Part shown: positions 31,041 through 41,879 of the stretch, piece by piece | How positions within the stretch are numbered: the stretch's first letter is position 1 | How the letters are laid out: each line of letters begins with the position of its first letter | Assembly (NCBI GenBank): GCA_022570795.1 | Contig: JAKUDP010000004.1 | Location: 806,001-870,000, forward strand | Direction: 5' to 3' | DNA from: Sphaerulina vaccinii | Lineage: Eukaryota > Ascomycota > Dothideomycetes > Mycosphaerellales > Mycosphaerellaceae | DNA: 64,000 nucleotides | Position numbers and translations under genes: made by a program | Notes under the pieces: generated by a model | Database searches by the model: none | The model's input: the letters and a program-made list of their open reading frames with translations, nothing else | Told to the model about the DNA's origin: nothing

Positions 31041-32963
31041 TCACTGACCATCTCGTGGCTGCTCATACACCGTTTTTCCAACAGTCGTCACCAACGTTCC
31101 ATTCGCCTCGAAGAGATTGCTCATAACATCTATTGACATGTGGAACCCTCCCTCGCTGCTGACCTGTGTACTCGTCTCAGGTCCCGCGCGTACTAGATTC
31201 GTGTACCAGTCCAGCTTATTCAGCGTAAAGCCTTCAACACTCTGTGTGATGTCCTGATAGCCGGCAAGGAAATGAATGCCATCGTCCGAGAATTTGGCAA
31301 ATTGTGTCTTGATCGTCTTGACGCCTGACAGGTCGTCCTTGAGGATGATTTCTACATCTGCGTGACCACAATACTTGCCCTCCAAAGTATAATTACCTGC
31401 GGGTAAGACAGGCGATATGCCCGAGGCAGTTGACGTTCCACCTGGTATATATGGTATTGCCCAAGGAATGAAATCTGCCAGCTCTTCGACCTCTGCAGTA
31501 GGCAATGGCTTTCTGCTCGTCAAGTGTGCTATCATGATGCGCTCAGTGCGACCACCGGGCTCTGTAGAGTTGAAGCAAGGCACTTGGCCCTCACCACCAC
31601 AAGCAGGACTGACAGTTTGAGCTTGCCAATAGACGATCTTCGTGCCATCTGGCGAGAACCAAGGATCTGCCATTCCGTTCCAGTTTGGATCATTGAAGTC
31701 ACCTGAGCCGAGGACGCCACTTGCGGCGTTGTTGAGCTCTTGTCCATAGTAGTCGCCTCGATCGCCATATCTGTCCAGTAACCAAGGCTGAAAGAACCGC
31801 CGTGGTCCATTGTTACGCACAGATGCACAAGCTGTTGTGCTAACAAGATCGACAATTGGTGGTATACCTCGCATGCCGTCCATGAACTCTGTGCGACCTG
31901 AGCCGCGAGTGTCCATTATCACGAACGACTCATCATCTGGAGAGAACTCGATAGGATCGACGTAGCCTGGGTGGTTGGTCAGTCGACGCACTTGGCCTGT
32001 CTTCAAGTCGGCGGCCATCACATCGATGTTGCACGACTCGAACGGATGTCCAATGTACGTCACTTCTCTGCCGGAGCCAGTGAAGCCACGCAATTCGCCG
32101 ACTGTGATCAAGCTATGATTGATATGGAGGCTTTTCCCGTCGACGTAGATGGGAGATGGTAGACCGGGATTCGAGAGCTGATTGACATGCGTAAGGTCAT
32201 ACCGTGGTACCTGCAATGCTCCCGTGGTCGGACTCGGAACAAATGTTAGACGCGCCGTGTATGTGTTCTGCCCGAGTTGACCTCCAGCATAGCTAAAGAC
32301 GTTGAAACCCAGATGTACCTGGTCTGGATGGAGTCTCAACTCTCGAATCGCAGCACCAGGACCAGAGCCATCGGCCTTGTTCTCCAAGCGAACGGGATAA
32401 ATGGAGAGCTGTTCTGGATCACACTCATCATCTATGAGCTTTCTGCCACCGCAGTCGATGATATGGGCACCTGCGAGCACTCGTGTGCCATCTCTGAATG
32501 CCTGCGGATACGCATAGTCCTTGCTAACAGCAGTATCACTGTAGTACCGGGCGCCACATGTGATGCACTTCCAAGAGTCTCCATCTGGGAACGTGCTACC
32601 ATCAGCCTTGACAACAATGACTTGGTTTCCAGTGTAGATACTTGTTGAAGCTGAGTGGTTGCGTGGATTCGTGAAGGCGATGGTAGCTACGACGTGATCG
32701 CCGTCTGACAGAAAATTGCCGACTTGAAGACTGCTTGCGACCGCAGTGCAGCCTGTGCCTCGTGGGTTTATGCTGAGAGGGCAGCCTTCGGTAGAGCTGT
32801 TCGAAACAACAGGAGGAAGCGGCAATGAAGATATGCTAACGGGCTCTGGTGGTGGCGGTCGTGGTATATGCTGCCTTGCTTCTCTTAACTGCAAAGCCTG
32901 CTGCAAAGCCGCGCCGACCGAGAAGCCAAACGTAGTGATCGCTAGAAACCCGAATAGAGCCAT
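31041..32963 (-). CDS. Secreted or membrane-anchored beta-propeller (PD40/TolB-like) protein, 640 aa
   Basis: Single exon, ATG 32963. The N-terminus MALFGFLAITTFGFSVGAAL is a signal peptide or anchor, followed by a Pro-rich spacer (PRPPPPEPVSISSLPLPP). The body shows PD40/WD40-like blades: EFSPDDESFVIMDTRGSG, WFSPDGTKIVYWQAQ, KFSDDGIHFLAGYQD. Several Cys pairs (WKCITCGARYY, DCGGRKLIDDEC) and multiple N-x-S/T sites fit an extracytoplasmic protein. No hydrolase domain follows the propeller, unlike Dpp5. Proteins of this layout are common and uncharacterised in ascomycetes. Function unknown; possible roles are binding or a divergent lyase/hydrolase fold. Confidence 0.75.
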   Translation of the reverse strand: MALFGFLAITTFGFSVGAALQQALQLREARQHIPRPPPPEPVSISSLPLPPVVSNSSTEGCPLSINPRGTGCTAVASSLQVGNFLSDGDHVVATIAFTNPRNHSASTSIYTGNQVIVVKADGSTFPDGDSWKCITCGARYYSDTAVSKDYAYPQAFRDGTRVLAGAHIIDCGGRKLIDDECDPEQLSIYPVRLENKADGSGPGAAIRELRLHPDQVHLGFNVFSYAGGQLGQNTYTARLTFVPSPTTGALQVPRYDLTHVNQLSNPGLPSPIYVDGKSLHINHSLITVGELRGFTGSGREVTYIGHPFESCNIDVMAADLKTGQVRRLTNHPGYVDPIEFSPDDESFVIMDTRGSGRTEFMDGMRGIPPIVDLVSTTACASVRNNGPRRFFQPWLLDRYGDRGDYYGQELNNAASGVLGSGDFNDPNWNGMADPWFSPDGTKIVYWQAQTVSPACGGEGQVPCFNSTEPGGRTERIMIAHLTSRKPLPTAEVEELADFIPWAIPYIPGGTSTASGISPVLPAGNYTLEGKYCGHADVEIILKDDLSGVKTIKTQFAKFSDDGIHFLAGYQDITQSVEGFTLNKLDWYTNLVRAGPETSTQVSSEGGFHMSIDVMSNLFEANGTLVTTVGKTVYEQPRDGQ

Positions 32964-33310
32964 TGTAGTATCTGCGTGACTCTCATGCCACAGGTTGGAG
33001 TCAATAGCATCTTATACATATTTCGCATTCTCAAGGGTCTCGTACTCGCGACGAGCGCCAAGAATGTGGCACTGCATGAGGCAGCACATAGGATCGTCAT
33101 TAGTCACCGCGTCTAGTGGTACAGCTTTCCATACGTTGTACAAATGCTTCTGTATCTTGCTGTCGCGCTCAGCGCTGATTTGGCTGGAACGCCCAGCGTC
33201 TCGTCTGCCAGCATTGGATGCTGCTAAGGTGTGGGATCTCCATGGCGGTATATTGCGGGCGAGTCTTCGTCAGTTTTGATGCTAGGTGTCAATATCGCCT
33301 GGACATCTTG
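32964..33310. other. Intergenic region, ~350 bp
   Basis: Promoter of the propeller gene and 3' end of the Zn2Cys6 gene. No feature was identified. Confidence 0.4.
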
Positions 33311-34849
33311 TTAGCACAATCGCTCGCTACAACTTGTCGCGCCTCGTACCATATTCGTCTCTGCATGAGCTTTTGGCCACTCGAGCCAAGGTTGCAACGC
33401 ATGGCCGCGCAGCTCCATGCTGATGCCTTGCAGGCAGTAGTTGCCCCAGTTCTTACTATACCAGACTGTGCGCACAGCCAGTGAAACCGAGGCGAAGTGT
33501 GCAAGAATGACCAGAGCTGGTGGCACAGAAGTCTGTATGAGTAGCACAAACTCCAGAGGTATTTCCGTCATCCAGGTGAAAACATGACCTACGAAACATC
33601 AGTGCTGACACCTATAATCAACTTTGAAGTGATCAGACCTGTCTGGAGAGTATCCTTAGCATCGTAGTGGAGGACATTCTTATACACGTCCCGCAGGCAT
33701 GAGATTGCTTCTATGCAGATCCGTGTCTGTTGCTCGTCCGAACAAGAAGTTTCTGTCATGCGCTCGAGGTCCTGAAATCGATCTTCGATAGAGGTATGTA
33801 GAGGGATCTGTTCATGAGGGGCTTCGTAGTCCTTGATCATGGGCGCCATTGGAGTCTCTTCTAACCAATGTCGGCAGGCGTTGACAACATCTCGCACTCC
33901 GCGTGTTAGGAGAAATAGTTCAGCGACCTGCTCCATGCTGACGTATCGTGGCTCCGGTAGAACAAGTGCTGTCGCGCATGATCTCGCAATAGATCTAGTT
34001 CGTGAGTTAGTCGAAGACTGCAGCATGATGGGAGCATACTCACGATATAGATATCGTGCTGGCGAGAGAAAACATTGGGGTAGCCATCTCTTTGGTGAGA
34101 GGAGTCGCAAGTACTGAGCGAAATGTCTCTACTGCTTTGCTCTGGTGGTTGTCGCATAGTCTCAGATGCCGCTCAGATTCGCCTGGGTTTTGGTGAATGA
34201 TATGAAGTGCTGATAATGCAAGCACGCCGTGCATCAAACTGGAGGTGATCAGCACACAGTAGCCATGGTCAACTTTGAGTATACATACTAGCACGTGAGT
34301 TAGCGAAGATCATCTGGAGGAGTATCTGTGACTTTACCAAAGGATGCCGAGTTGCCTCATCAGAGACCGTGTCCTGCCATAATCGCTGATGTTTTTTGTT
34401 TGTTCCAAATTCATCGACTATAGTGGTCAAGATGAAATGTCGCATCAGGCGCAAGTCCTCCATCCACTCTGCGGTGGTGAATGCTCCATCGCTGTCTCTC
34501 TCCCCGGACTAAGTACCAACAATCAGCGTTCGGTGATGATATGTGAGCGTCACACACAACAGTTGCGGTGTAGTCATCCGATCAGAGCAATGTCACCTCC
34601 ATGTGAAAGACCACAAGACAGCAGGTGTTCGCGACCTAAACTTACAGCGCTGGGCGAGGGGACCAAAAGACTGCATTGCTCGCCTCGTCGGACACAATTG
34701 CGACATGGCGCCTGTTCATCACACTGCGGTCATCATCGTCAGTTGTTGAGATCCGAAGCCGATGGGTTCGCATTCGTACATACCTTCACGCGTCGCCGCT
34801 TGCAAGCGACACATCCTTTTCGGCTCTTTTTATGTCCCAGTCGACACAT
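33311..34849 (-). CDS. Zn2Cys6 binuclear-cluster transcription factor
   Basis: Exon 1 34784-34849 (MCRLGHKKSRKGCVACKRRR) and exon 2 34646-34723 together encode CVACKRRRVKCDEQAPCRNC plus VRRGEQC, a full C-x2-C-x6-C...C-x2-C-x6-C cluster split by intron 34724-34783. Exon 3 begins at 34508 after a 137-bp intron and reads EWMEDLRLMRHFILTTIVDE. Later exons are a segment ending at 34044 (SSLMHGVLALSALHII), 33639-33994 and 33311-33588, with introns 33995-34043 and 33589-33638. The exon 3/4 junction (34260-34360) does not close with a canonical donor, so that join is unresolved or damaged. C-terminal helices resemble the fungal-specific TF middle domain. It may regulate the neighbouring P450/methyltransferase/SDR genes; that is inference from position. 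Confidence 0.8.
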
Positions 34850-35472
34850 TTCCGCTTATCGTTAACCCGAGGACCTTGTAGATGTCGTGATTACCATCGC
34901 ATCGACTTCGCATTCGGCGTTTTCACTCCGTCTGACCAATGCCGTTGTGATGATGGCCCCGCACAGGTGGAAATGGCGCCTGATGAGTGGACATGTTGCT
35001 ACAGCAGTTTTTGAGTTTGGCAGAGCAGGAGGAAGAGACGGCGCACGGGGAAGCAATGACCAGGCAAAATCACGGTGTTTTGGCTTTGGAGCTTGTTCAA
35101 TATAAACTTCTTATTCAGCTGTCGCACCGACAGCGGCGTGCTGACTTGGCTCCGACGTACGGGACCGTAGGTATGCTGTGCTTCCAATATGCTTCTTTCC
35201 AGGAACAAAACTTTGTAGTAGGTTCGTCACCAAGAGCTTGCTCGCCCATGAAAAGTGTTAATAGCTGGGCCTGCAACAGAGCTGACACACTGATGGCATT
35301 CCATTCGGCATTTGGTTGGGCGGAGACGTCCGTACTCTCCCCTCACTGATCTCCAGCAGCCACTGGATCCTGGCAGAGTTTCACTTCCGATACTGACTCA
35401 TCAACGAACACCTGCTCGAGGAAACGCCACGCCATAGTTGTTTCTTATCGATTTGATTCGCCCAGCTCAGAG
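34850..35472. other. Divergent intergenic region, ~620 bp
   Basis: Shared upstream DNA of the Zn2Cys6 gene (-) and the SDR gene (+). Short frames only. Palindromic CGG-type half-sites for Zn2Cys6 proteins were not convincingly seen. Confidence 0.4.
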
Positions 35473-36512
35473 ATGCCTGTCGACAACGAGATCGCTGGGA
35501 GGCTTGCACTCATAACAGGAGGTCTGGCCGACAGATCCCGATAGCATACCCTTGCGCTGACCGAATGTAGCAAGTGGCGGCATTGGAGCAGCATGTGCTC
35601 GAGACCTTTTCGCGAACGGAGCATCTCTGGCGTTGACTTACTCTTCTAACAAGGCCCCGGTTGACCAACTGATACGTGAGCTACAACCTGATGCCAATGG
35701 CCGCAAATTCAGTGCCCACCAGGCCGACATGGTGAGCGGGCAGACTTGATCCAGACATCAGGTCAATGTAGCGTTCACTCCGCAGGCTTGACTGATAATT
35801 GCAGGCATCTGATAGCGACTTGACGAGACTCTTTGAGGAGATCGAAAAGCAGCATGAGCAAGGTCCAGATATAGCTGTATTGAACGCCGGCTATGGAAAG
35901 CGGGTATCTGACATACTCGACATCGACGTAGCAGAGTGGGATTATACGATAAACGTCAATCTTCGTGCCAGTTTCATCCTCACCAAACTGGCAGTTGCTC
36001 ATATGAAGGAGAAGAAGTGGGGGCGCATAATCTACATCTCGAGCATCGCAGCTGGCGGCACTTCCATTAATGGCTGTCACTACTCCGCTAGCAAAGCCGG
36101 TATCCAAGGGCTGTCGAAGAACCTGGCGATCAAGCTGGCCAAAGATGGGATCACTTGTAACGATGTGGCCCCAGCCATGATCACAGGAACAGGAATGATA
36201 CCAGATGAAGATTTTCTGAAGGGAACGCCCGGTGACGTGAAGAATATTCCAGTCGGTCGCGCAGGGACGACACAAGAGTGTGCGAATGTGGTGACTATGT
36301 GAGTAAAAGCAGTAGATAGAAGGCATGCGCTCGCTTCAGTGTCTCACTAAGCTCGCACACTCGCTCGGGTGCTGGGCTTGAGGACAGACATTGATCGAGA
36401 CAGCCTGCTTTTTCAGAGATCTTTGCTAACCCTTCTACCTACTACTTTTAGGCTTGCCAGGACGTCGTATATGACCGGCCAGTCTCTGTTGATATCTGGC
36501 GGTCTAAAGTAG
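35473..36512 (+). CDS. Short-chain dehydrogenase/reductase, four exons (254 aa)
   Basis: Exons 35473-35521, 35571-35731, 35805-36298 and 36452-36512. Introns are 35522-35570, 35732-35804 and 36299-36451. All phases close to MPVDNEIAGRLALITGASGG... and ...MTGQSLLISGGLK. Classical SDR motifs: cofactor loop TGASGGIG (assembled across intron 1), NAGYG, catalytic Ser in YISSIAAGG, and Tyr-Lys in CHYSASKAG. The end V(D/A)-P-A-MI-T and G-L-K are typical of FabG-like 3-oxoacyl reductases. Length matches the 250-residue classical family. Substrate unknown. The third intron is unusually long (153 bp) and is a copy of a repeated introner-like element described separately. Confidence 0.9.
36299..36451 (+). 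mobile_element. Introner-like element (copy 1), intron 3 of the SDR gene
   Basis: A 153-bp intron, two to three times longer than most introns here. Donor GTGAGTAAAAGCAGTAG, acceptor CTACCTACTACTTTTAG, branch GCTAAC about 24 nt before the end. Over its full length it aligns with the intron at 52688-52837 (read on the minus strand) at about nine positions in ten with about 3 nt of gaps, for example GGGTGCTGGGCTTGAGGACA identical in both. Internal TGTCTC...GAGACA and AAGC...GCTT arms can form a stem. Confidence 0.9.
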
Positions 36513-36810
36513 AGCTGGGTAGTCGAAGAGCGAGAGCTGTTCGGACGACGTTGTCAATGGCTGTAGAAATAAGCTCCCGTATAAGCAATTGTAAAGTGCT
36601 TGAATCAGTTCCAGGATGACAGCTGTGATAATGCCTGTCATATGGTCGTGTTTATTGTTGTGCAGAAAGTGAAGGTGCAAAAAGCGAGAGAACGCGAGGA
36701 TTTGGCTAGCGCCTTGGCTGGCATTCGCGATCTCCAACGTCACCAACTCGTTCCATCAAACAACAGTGAAATCCAGCAACCCGCCCACCCTATCTTGGAC
36801 AGAGTTGAGC

Positions 36811-39800
36811 ATGGACGATAACTTAGCTGCGGCCTTGGACGGTCTATCACTGGCATCAGCGAACCTGCACGAAGACATCGACGATTTGCTCGATCAGGCC
36901 AGACCGCGAAAACGCCTGCGAAAGTCGCCTGAAGAAGTGAAGAAGAACCTTGAAAGCCAATTTCTTACACCCTCTACCTCGTTTCGCCCAGAGTGGCTGG
37001 ATCGCCTGCAGCAGCGATGGGATGTTCCAACAAACTATAACGAGCTTTTCACTATCGGGCCCACCCAGACCAGGACCATCATTCGATTTACCAGAGAAGG
37101 CCTCGAAGGACGTGTTACTGGTTACAAGGAGGTGACTGTGCCTGCCAACAGTGCTACAGCCAAGAACTCTACGTCCCTATTGCGAAAGCCAGCAAACCGT
37201 GCCGACTTTGTTCGAGGTGCCGCAGGTTTCTACCCATTCGCGCCTGGAGGACTTGATGCTGTTGAAGCTACAGCAGCGCTCGAGGACGAGGTCATCCAGA
37301 GGCAGCAAGATGCTGACGGTGCTCGTAAAGCTGACAAGTTAAACAAAGTCATCAACTTTGCTGCTGAGGGTGGTTTATTGGAAGTGCCTCCAGGTTTCAG
37401 CCGCGGTCTACGTGTTAGTGAGAAGCCCAAGCAGGATGACGAAGCAGCCAAGGAAGTCGAAAAGGTCCTAGAAGAGCAATCTGATGTGCCGGAAGCCTTG
37501 CAAAATGGAGTGCAACTCCCCAAGGAGAACGGCGATCATGATGAGGAGGGCAACGAGGACGACGTGGAAGAGGAGCTTGATGCGCTTCTACCTGTCGAGT
37601 TCCCTGCCCTAGCTGCTCATGGTCCTCTTGCTGTGGCACGGAACAAACAAGGCGGCCGCGAGTGGGCGCACATGGTAGATGTCAATCGCGACATCACAAA
37701 CTTCCGCGAACTCGTGCCTGAGATGGCAAGAGATTGGCCATTCGAGCTGGACACTTTCCAGGAAGAGGCTGTGTACCACCTGGAGAATGGTGACTCGGTG
37801 TTTGTCGCAGCTCACACATCCGCCGGCAAGACGGTTGTTGCAGAGTACGCCATCGCTCTTGCGGCCAAACACATGACCAAAGCCATCTACACATCGCCCA
37901 TCAAGGCACTGAGTAACCAGAAGTTTCGCGACTTTCGCTTGGAATTTGACGACGTTGGCATCTTGACGGGCGACGTCCAGATACGACCAGAAGCTAGCTG
38001 TCTGATCATGACTACAGAGATCTTGCGAAGTATGCTCTATCGAGGAGCAGATTTGATTCGAGACGTGGAGTTTGTCATATTCGACGAAGTGCATTATGTC
38101 AACGACTCGGAGCGTGGTGTCGTTTGGGAGGAAGTCATCATCATGCTACCAGAGCATGTCACCTTGATCTGCTTATCAGCGACTGTGCCAAACACGTACG
38201 AGTTCGCATCTTGGGTGGGGAGAACGAAGAAAAAAGACATCTATGTCATTTCGACACCGAAGCGGCCTGTTCCGTTGGAGCACTACTTGTGGGCTGACAA
38301 GAAGATGCATAAGATCGTTGATGCTAACAAGCACTTCATTGAGAAAGGATGGAAAGATGCGAACGATGCCATGAGCGGCCGAGATAAGATCATTGCAGCA
38401 GAAGCGAAAGCCAAAGAGAAGGAAGATGCCGCTGCAGTTGCTGGCCGAGGCGGACGAGGTGGTCGTGGTGGCCCACAAGGACGTGGAGGTCAGCAGAGAG
38501 GAGGTGGCAACCAGCGCGGCGGTCCTCAGCAACGCGGGAGAGGTGCACCTGCGACTCGTGGCCAAGGAAATATTGCACGCACTGGACGTGGTGGAGGTCG
38601 GACCACAGCAGCTCAAGATCGAAACATTTGGGTACATCTTGTGCAGCATCTCAGGAAAGAGGAATTGCTACCGTGCACCATATTCGTCTTCTCCAAGAAG
38701 CGATGCGAGGAGAATGCAGACGCACTCTCTAATCTCGACTTCTGTACTGCGACAGAAAAGAGCGCGATTCACATGATTCTGGAGAAGTCACTGACACGAC
38801 TGAAGCCTGACGACCGGACCTTGCCACAGATCCGGCGGATGCGAGAACTGCTTGCCCGAGGCATCGCAGTCCACCATGGCGGTCTTCTCCCTATCGTCAA
38901 GGAGTGCGTAGAAATACTGTTCTCTAAGACTCTGGTCAAGGTGCTCTTCGCAACCGAGACGTTCGCCATGGGTTTAAATCTGCCGACCAGAACAGTCATC
39001 TTTTCTGGGTTCAGGAAGTATGACAACAAGTCCTTCCGCGATCTGCTACCCGGAGAGTATACCCAAATGGCTGGCCGTGCCGGACGAAGAGGACTTGATA
39101 CGGTCGGCTATGTGATCATAGTCAGTCCTGGTGCAGATGAAGCGCCGCCTGCAGCTCGCCTACGACAGATGATGCTTGGCGAGCCGACCAAGTTGAGGTC
39201 TCAATTCCGTCTGACGTATAACATGATTCTCAACTTGTTGCGAGTGGAAGCCCTGAAGATTGAAGAAATGATTAAGCGATCGTTCTCTGAGAACGCCACA
39301 CAGGCTCTCTTGCCCGAGCATCAGAAGCAGATCAAGCTATCAGAGGCAGATCTGGAGAAGGTCGTGCGAGAACCTTGTGACATCTGCGACAAGGACATTG
39401 ATGTCTGTCAAGCAGCAAGCGTCGATTTTGAGAAACTGACTGCCAGCCTGCATCTCATGATGTTGTCAACACCAGTCGGCCGCCGGATGTTTCAGCCTAA
39501 GCGACTGATTGTGTTCAAAGGCAAGAACGACGTCCGCACAGCTGGTGTGCTGCTCCGAGAAGGGGCAGGTAGAGGATCATCTTCCACTCCCACTGTCTTC
39601 GTGCTTGAGATGTTGTATCGCAACAACCGTAAGCGACAAGATGCAGATTTCCTACCTTTCCTGCCGCGCTTCCGCCGCCGCTTCATCCCATTACCAGAGA
39701 CGGAGGATGAACTGCAACTCCGCACAGTTGCGATACCTCTCGAAGACGTACAAGCCCTCACCGGTATGCATGTTCCCATGGATGTCAGCGGCGTCCTCCA

Positions 39801-40686
39801 GCGCGATCCCGAAGCACTCGCCAGAGCGAAAACCGAGCTTTTAGCAGCCACCACAAAGTCTTGGACTTCGGGAATGTGGAGCGAACTCGAGTACTATAAA
39901 TATCTCAAGAATATGAACATCCGCACCCTCCTCGATGAACGCAGCAAGGCCGCCGCCACCGCCTCGGAGCGTGAGTGTATGCAATGCCCTAAGCTGCCCA
40001 AACACTTCGCCATGGCTCACGACCAGTGGGTTATTCGCGATAAAATCGACTCCATACGCCAACTCATGTCCGACCAGAACCTTCAGCTCCTTCCAGATTA
40101 TGAACAACGCATTCACGTCCTGAAAGACCTTGGCTTCATCGACGATCAGTCCAGAGTAGAGCTGAAGGGTAAAGTAGCTTGTGAAATTCACTCTGCAGAT
40201 GAACTCGTCTTGACAGAATTGGTTCTTGAGAATGTCCTGGCAGATTACGAACCAGAGGAGATTGTCGCTCTACTTTCCTCTTTCGTCTTCCAGGAGAAAA
40301 CCGACTCCGTCCCTAACATGACACCTGCTCTTGAGAAAGGCCAGGAAACCATCATCAAGATTTCGGAGAAAGTCAATGCGTTCCAAACTTTGCACCAAGT
40401 CATCATGTCGTCGGACGACAGCAACGACTTTGTCTCTCGACCTCGCTTCGGCTTAGTGGAAGTTGTATATGAGTGGGCAAGAGGCATGCCTTTCTCCAGA
40501 ATCACAGACTTGACAGATGTGCTGGAGGGAACGATTGTGAGAGTCATCACAAGGTTGGACGAGACTTGTCGCGAAGTGAAGAATGCCGCGAGAATTATTG
40601 GTGATCCGACGCTGTTCACAAAGATGCAGACTTGTCAGGAGTTGATCAAGAGGGACATCTGCGCAACGGCTAGTCTGTATATGTGA
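36811..40686 (+). CDS. SKI2: Ski2-type DExH RNA helicase of the cytoplasmic SKI/exosome pathway
   Basis: Single exon. ATG 36811 (MDDNLAAALDG) is preferred; an in-frame ATG at 36766 adds 15 residues. About 1291 aa, matching Ski2. Motif I is AHTSAGKT (about 334), II FDEVHYV (about 424), III LSATVPN, with helicase C motifs ATETFAMGLNLPTRTV and QMAGRAGRRGLDTVGYVI. An RGG/RGQ-rich insert at about 543-600 sits between the RecA lobes and the arch/KOW region, where Ski2 carries its insertion. The C-terminal DSHCT domain contains VEVVYEWARGMPFSRI. The N-terminal arm with basic PRKRLRKS fits Ski3/Ski8-binding Ski2 rather than nuclear Mtr4. It would unwind mRNA for 3'-5' decay by the exosome. Confidence 0.92.
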   Translation: MDDNLAAALDGLSLASANLHEDIDDLLDQARPRKRLRKSPEEVKKNLESQFLTPSTSFRPEWLDRLQQRWDVPTNYNELFTIGPTQTRTIIRFTREGLEGRVTGYKEVTVPANSATAKNSTSLLRKPANRADFVRGAAGFYPFAPGGLDAVEATAALEDEVIQRQQDADGARKADKLNKVINFAAEGGLLEVPPGFSRGLRVSEKPKQDDEAAKEVEKVLEEQSDVPEALQNGVQLPKENGDHDEEGNEDDVEEELDALLPVEFPALAAHGPLAVARNKQGGREWAHMVDVNRDITNFRELVPEMARDWPFELDTFQEEAVYHLENGDSVFVAAHTSAGKTVVAEYAIALAAKHMTKAIYTSPIKALSNQKFRDFRLEFDDVGILTGDVQIRPEASCLIMTTEILRSMLYRGADLIRDVEFVIFDEVHYVNDSERGVVWEEVIIMLPEHVTLICLSATVPNTYEFASWVGRTKKKDIYVISTPKRPVPLEHYLWADKKMHKIVDANKHFIEKGWKDANDAMSGRDKIIAAEAKAKEKEDAAAVAGRGGRGGRGGPQGRGGQQRGGGNQRGGPQQRGRGAPATRGQGNIARTGRGGGRTTAAQDRNIWVHLVQHLRKEELLPCTIFVFSKKRCEENADALSNLDFCTATEKSAIHMILEKSLTRLKPDDRTLPQIRRMRELLARGIAVHHGGLLPIVKECVEILFSKTLVKVLFATETFAMGLNLPTRTVIFSGFRKYDNKSFRDLLPGEYTQMAGRAGRRGLDTVGYVIIVSPGADEAPPAARLRQMMLGEPTKLRSQFRLTYNMILNLLRVEALKIEEMIKRSFSENATQALLPEHQKQIKLSEADLEKVVREPCDICDKDIDVCQAASVDFEKLTASLHLMMLSTPVGRRMFQPKRLIVFKGKNDVRTAGVLLREGAGRGSSSTPTVFVLEMLYRNNRKRQDADFLPFLPRFRRRFIPLPETEDELQLRTVAIPLEDVQALTGMHVPMDVSGVLQRDPEALARAKTELLAATTKSWTSGMWSELEYYKYLKNMNIRTLLDERSKAAATASERECMQCPKLPKHFAMAHDQWVIRDKIDSIRQLMSDQNLQLLPDYEQRIHVLKDLGFIDDQSRVELKGKVACEIHSADELVLTELVLENVLADYEPEEIVALLSSFVFQEKTDSVPNMTPALEKGQETIIKISEKVNAFQTLHQVIMSSDDSNDFVSRPRFGLVEVVYEWARGMPFSRITDLTDVLEGTIVRVITRLDETCREVKNAARIIGDPTLFTKMQTCQELIKRDICATASLYM

Positions 40687-40852
40687 GGTATGCAAGGCTA
40701 GTGGCTTGGTCGCTTTAGTGGCAGTGAGAGAGGCAAGCCAAACGGGCCCGTATTACTTACAGAGGCCATGACGTCCTATCTGTCGTGGAGATCAGATATC
40801 CTACAACGTGGCTAGCCAGGTTTCTCCAATATACAGAAATAGAGAATCCGAT

Positions 40853-41510
40853 TACCGATAGCATCCATTCCTCCAGAAAACGGTGCAGACGCACGTGTTC
40901 AGTACAGTAGTCCACAATGACCAAGCCGGGCAAGCCTTCTCCATTCTCGCGTGGAAGCCTCTGACGTGTGAAAGGTACCAAAGTGGTATATGCCCATCAT
41001 CATCCTGAAGGACTTGTGACAGGGCGGTCCGCGGAAATAGGGCTGCAGTATGTAAGATAGGAACGCCTTTGCAGCTGTTTCCTGATGTCTTGGAACATTC
41101 AAATACCTGTAAGAAAGAGTGAAGATCACGTCTAGGCTTCTGTAGAGGTTGGTAGATCTTACCCTTGTCTGCGTAGACAGTGCTACGAAGAACGTGTTAT
41201 GGCTTGCCAGGCTTGCATTGAGAGCCGGAATGGCCATCTCGCTGTCTCTGTATGCTACGCGTCCTCGGAAGACACGGTATTGACATATATAGCTACGGCC
41301 GTTCCAGGCGTTCATGGGAAATGTTGTTTGGAGTCCGTGTTTCAGGAGTACGCGTCTGTTGTGATGAGGTGAAAGGATGTCGCGTTGTCGAAAAGGCGGG
41401 ATGATCTTCAGCGCCTTCAGGGCACGAGGGGCCAGCCACGCGAACGAAGAGCAAGCAAGCACATGGAAAGTCGCTTCCTTCAGTTCACCGACTTCCTGTT
41501 TCTCGCACAT
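40853..41510 (-). CDS. Possible hypothetical gene overlapping the importin 5' region
   Basis: A 203-codon frame runs from ATG 41510 (MCEKQEVGELKEATFHVLAC) to about 40899. A good intron, GTAAGA...TTACAG, lies at 41107-41162, after RSYICQYRVFRGRVAYRDSE and before a coding-like continuation, but the downstream frame is ambiguous (40757-40981 is also coding-like: RLHRFLEEWMLSVIGFS). No domain is recognised. It is antisense to the upstream in-frame extension of the importin gene, not to its CDS from 41880. Low confidence. Confidence 0.35.
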
Positions 41511-41879
41511 TCTACCATCCCGTACTCTGTCATAGTAGCAGTGTTGTCAAACTCGAGATTGTTGTTGTTCTTGTCAAGTGTGATGAGATGGTCGGCGACC
41601 GTTTTCTTGACATCTAACTTTCTGCCTTGCCAAGGCTTATTCCAGCTCTCAGGGCTGCTGCTCTGCACTTCGAGCAACTTTTTTCGTGACAGCACACAAT
41701 CGGTACTTCTCCATAACAGAAACACCTCGATACAACATTTCTTCTTGAAGGTTATCCCGCGTGGCAGCTCCGAGCCAGATTGCCGGAAACACTCGCAAAA
41801 CTGGCTGAGCATCGGCCATAGACAGCACACACGATTCACGATCAACACACGAATACATTCATTCATTCATCCACCCAGC

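Noticed and set aside
41385..41879. Upstream extension of the importin reading frame
   Set aside because: The extra ~165 codons are Cys/Phe/Leu-rich and unlike any importin N-terminus. ATG 41880 gives the conserved karyopherin start and follows a 5'-UTR-like tract.
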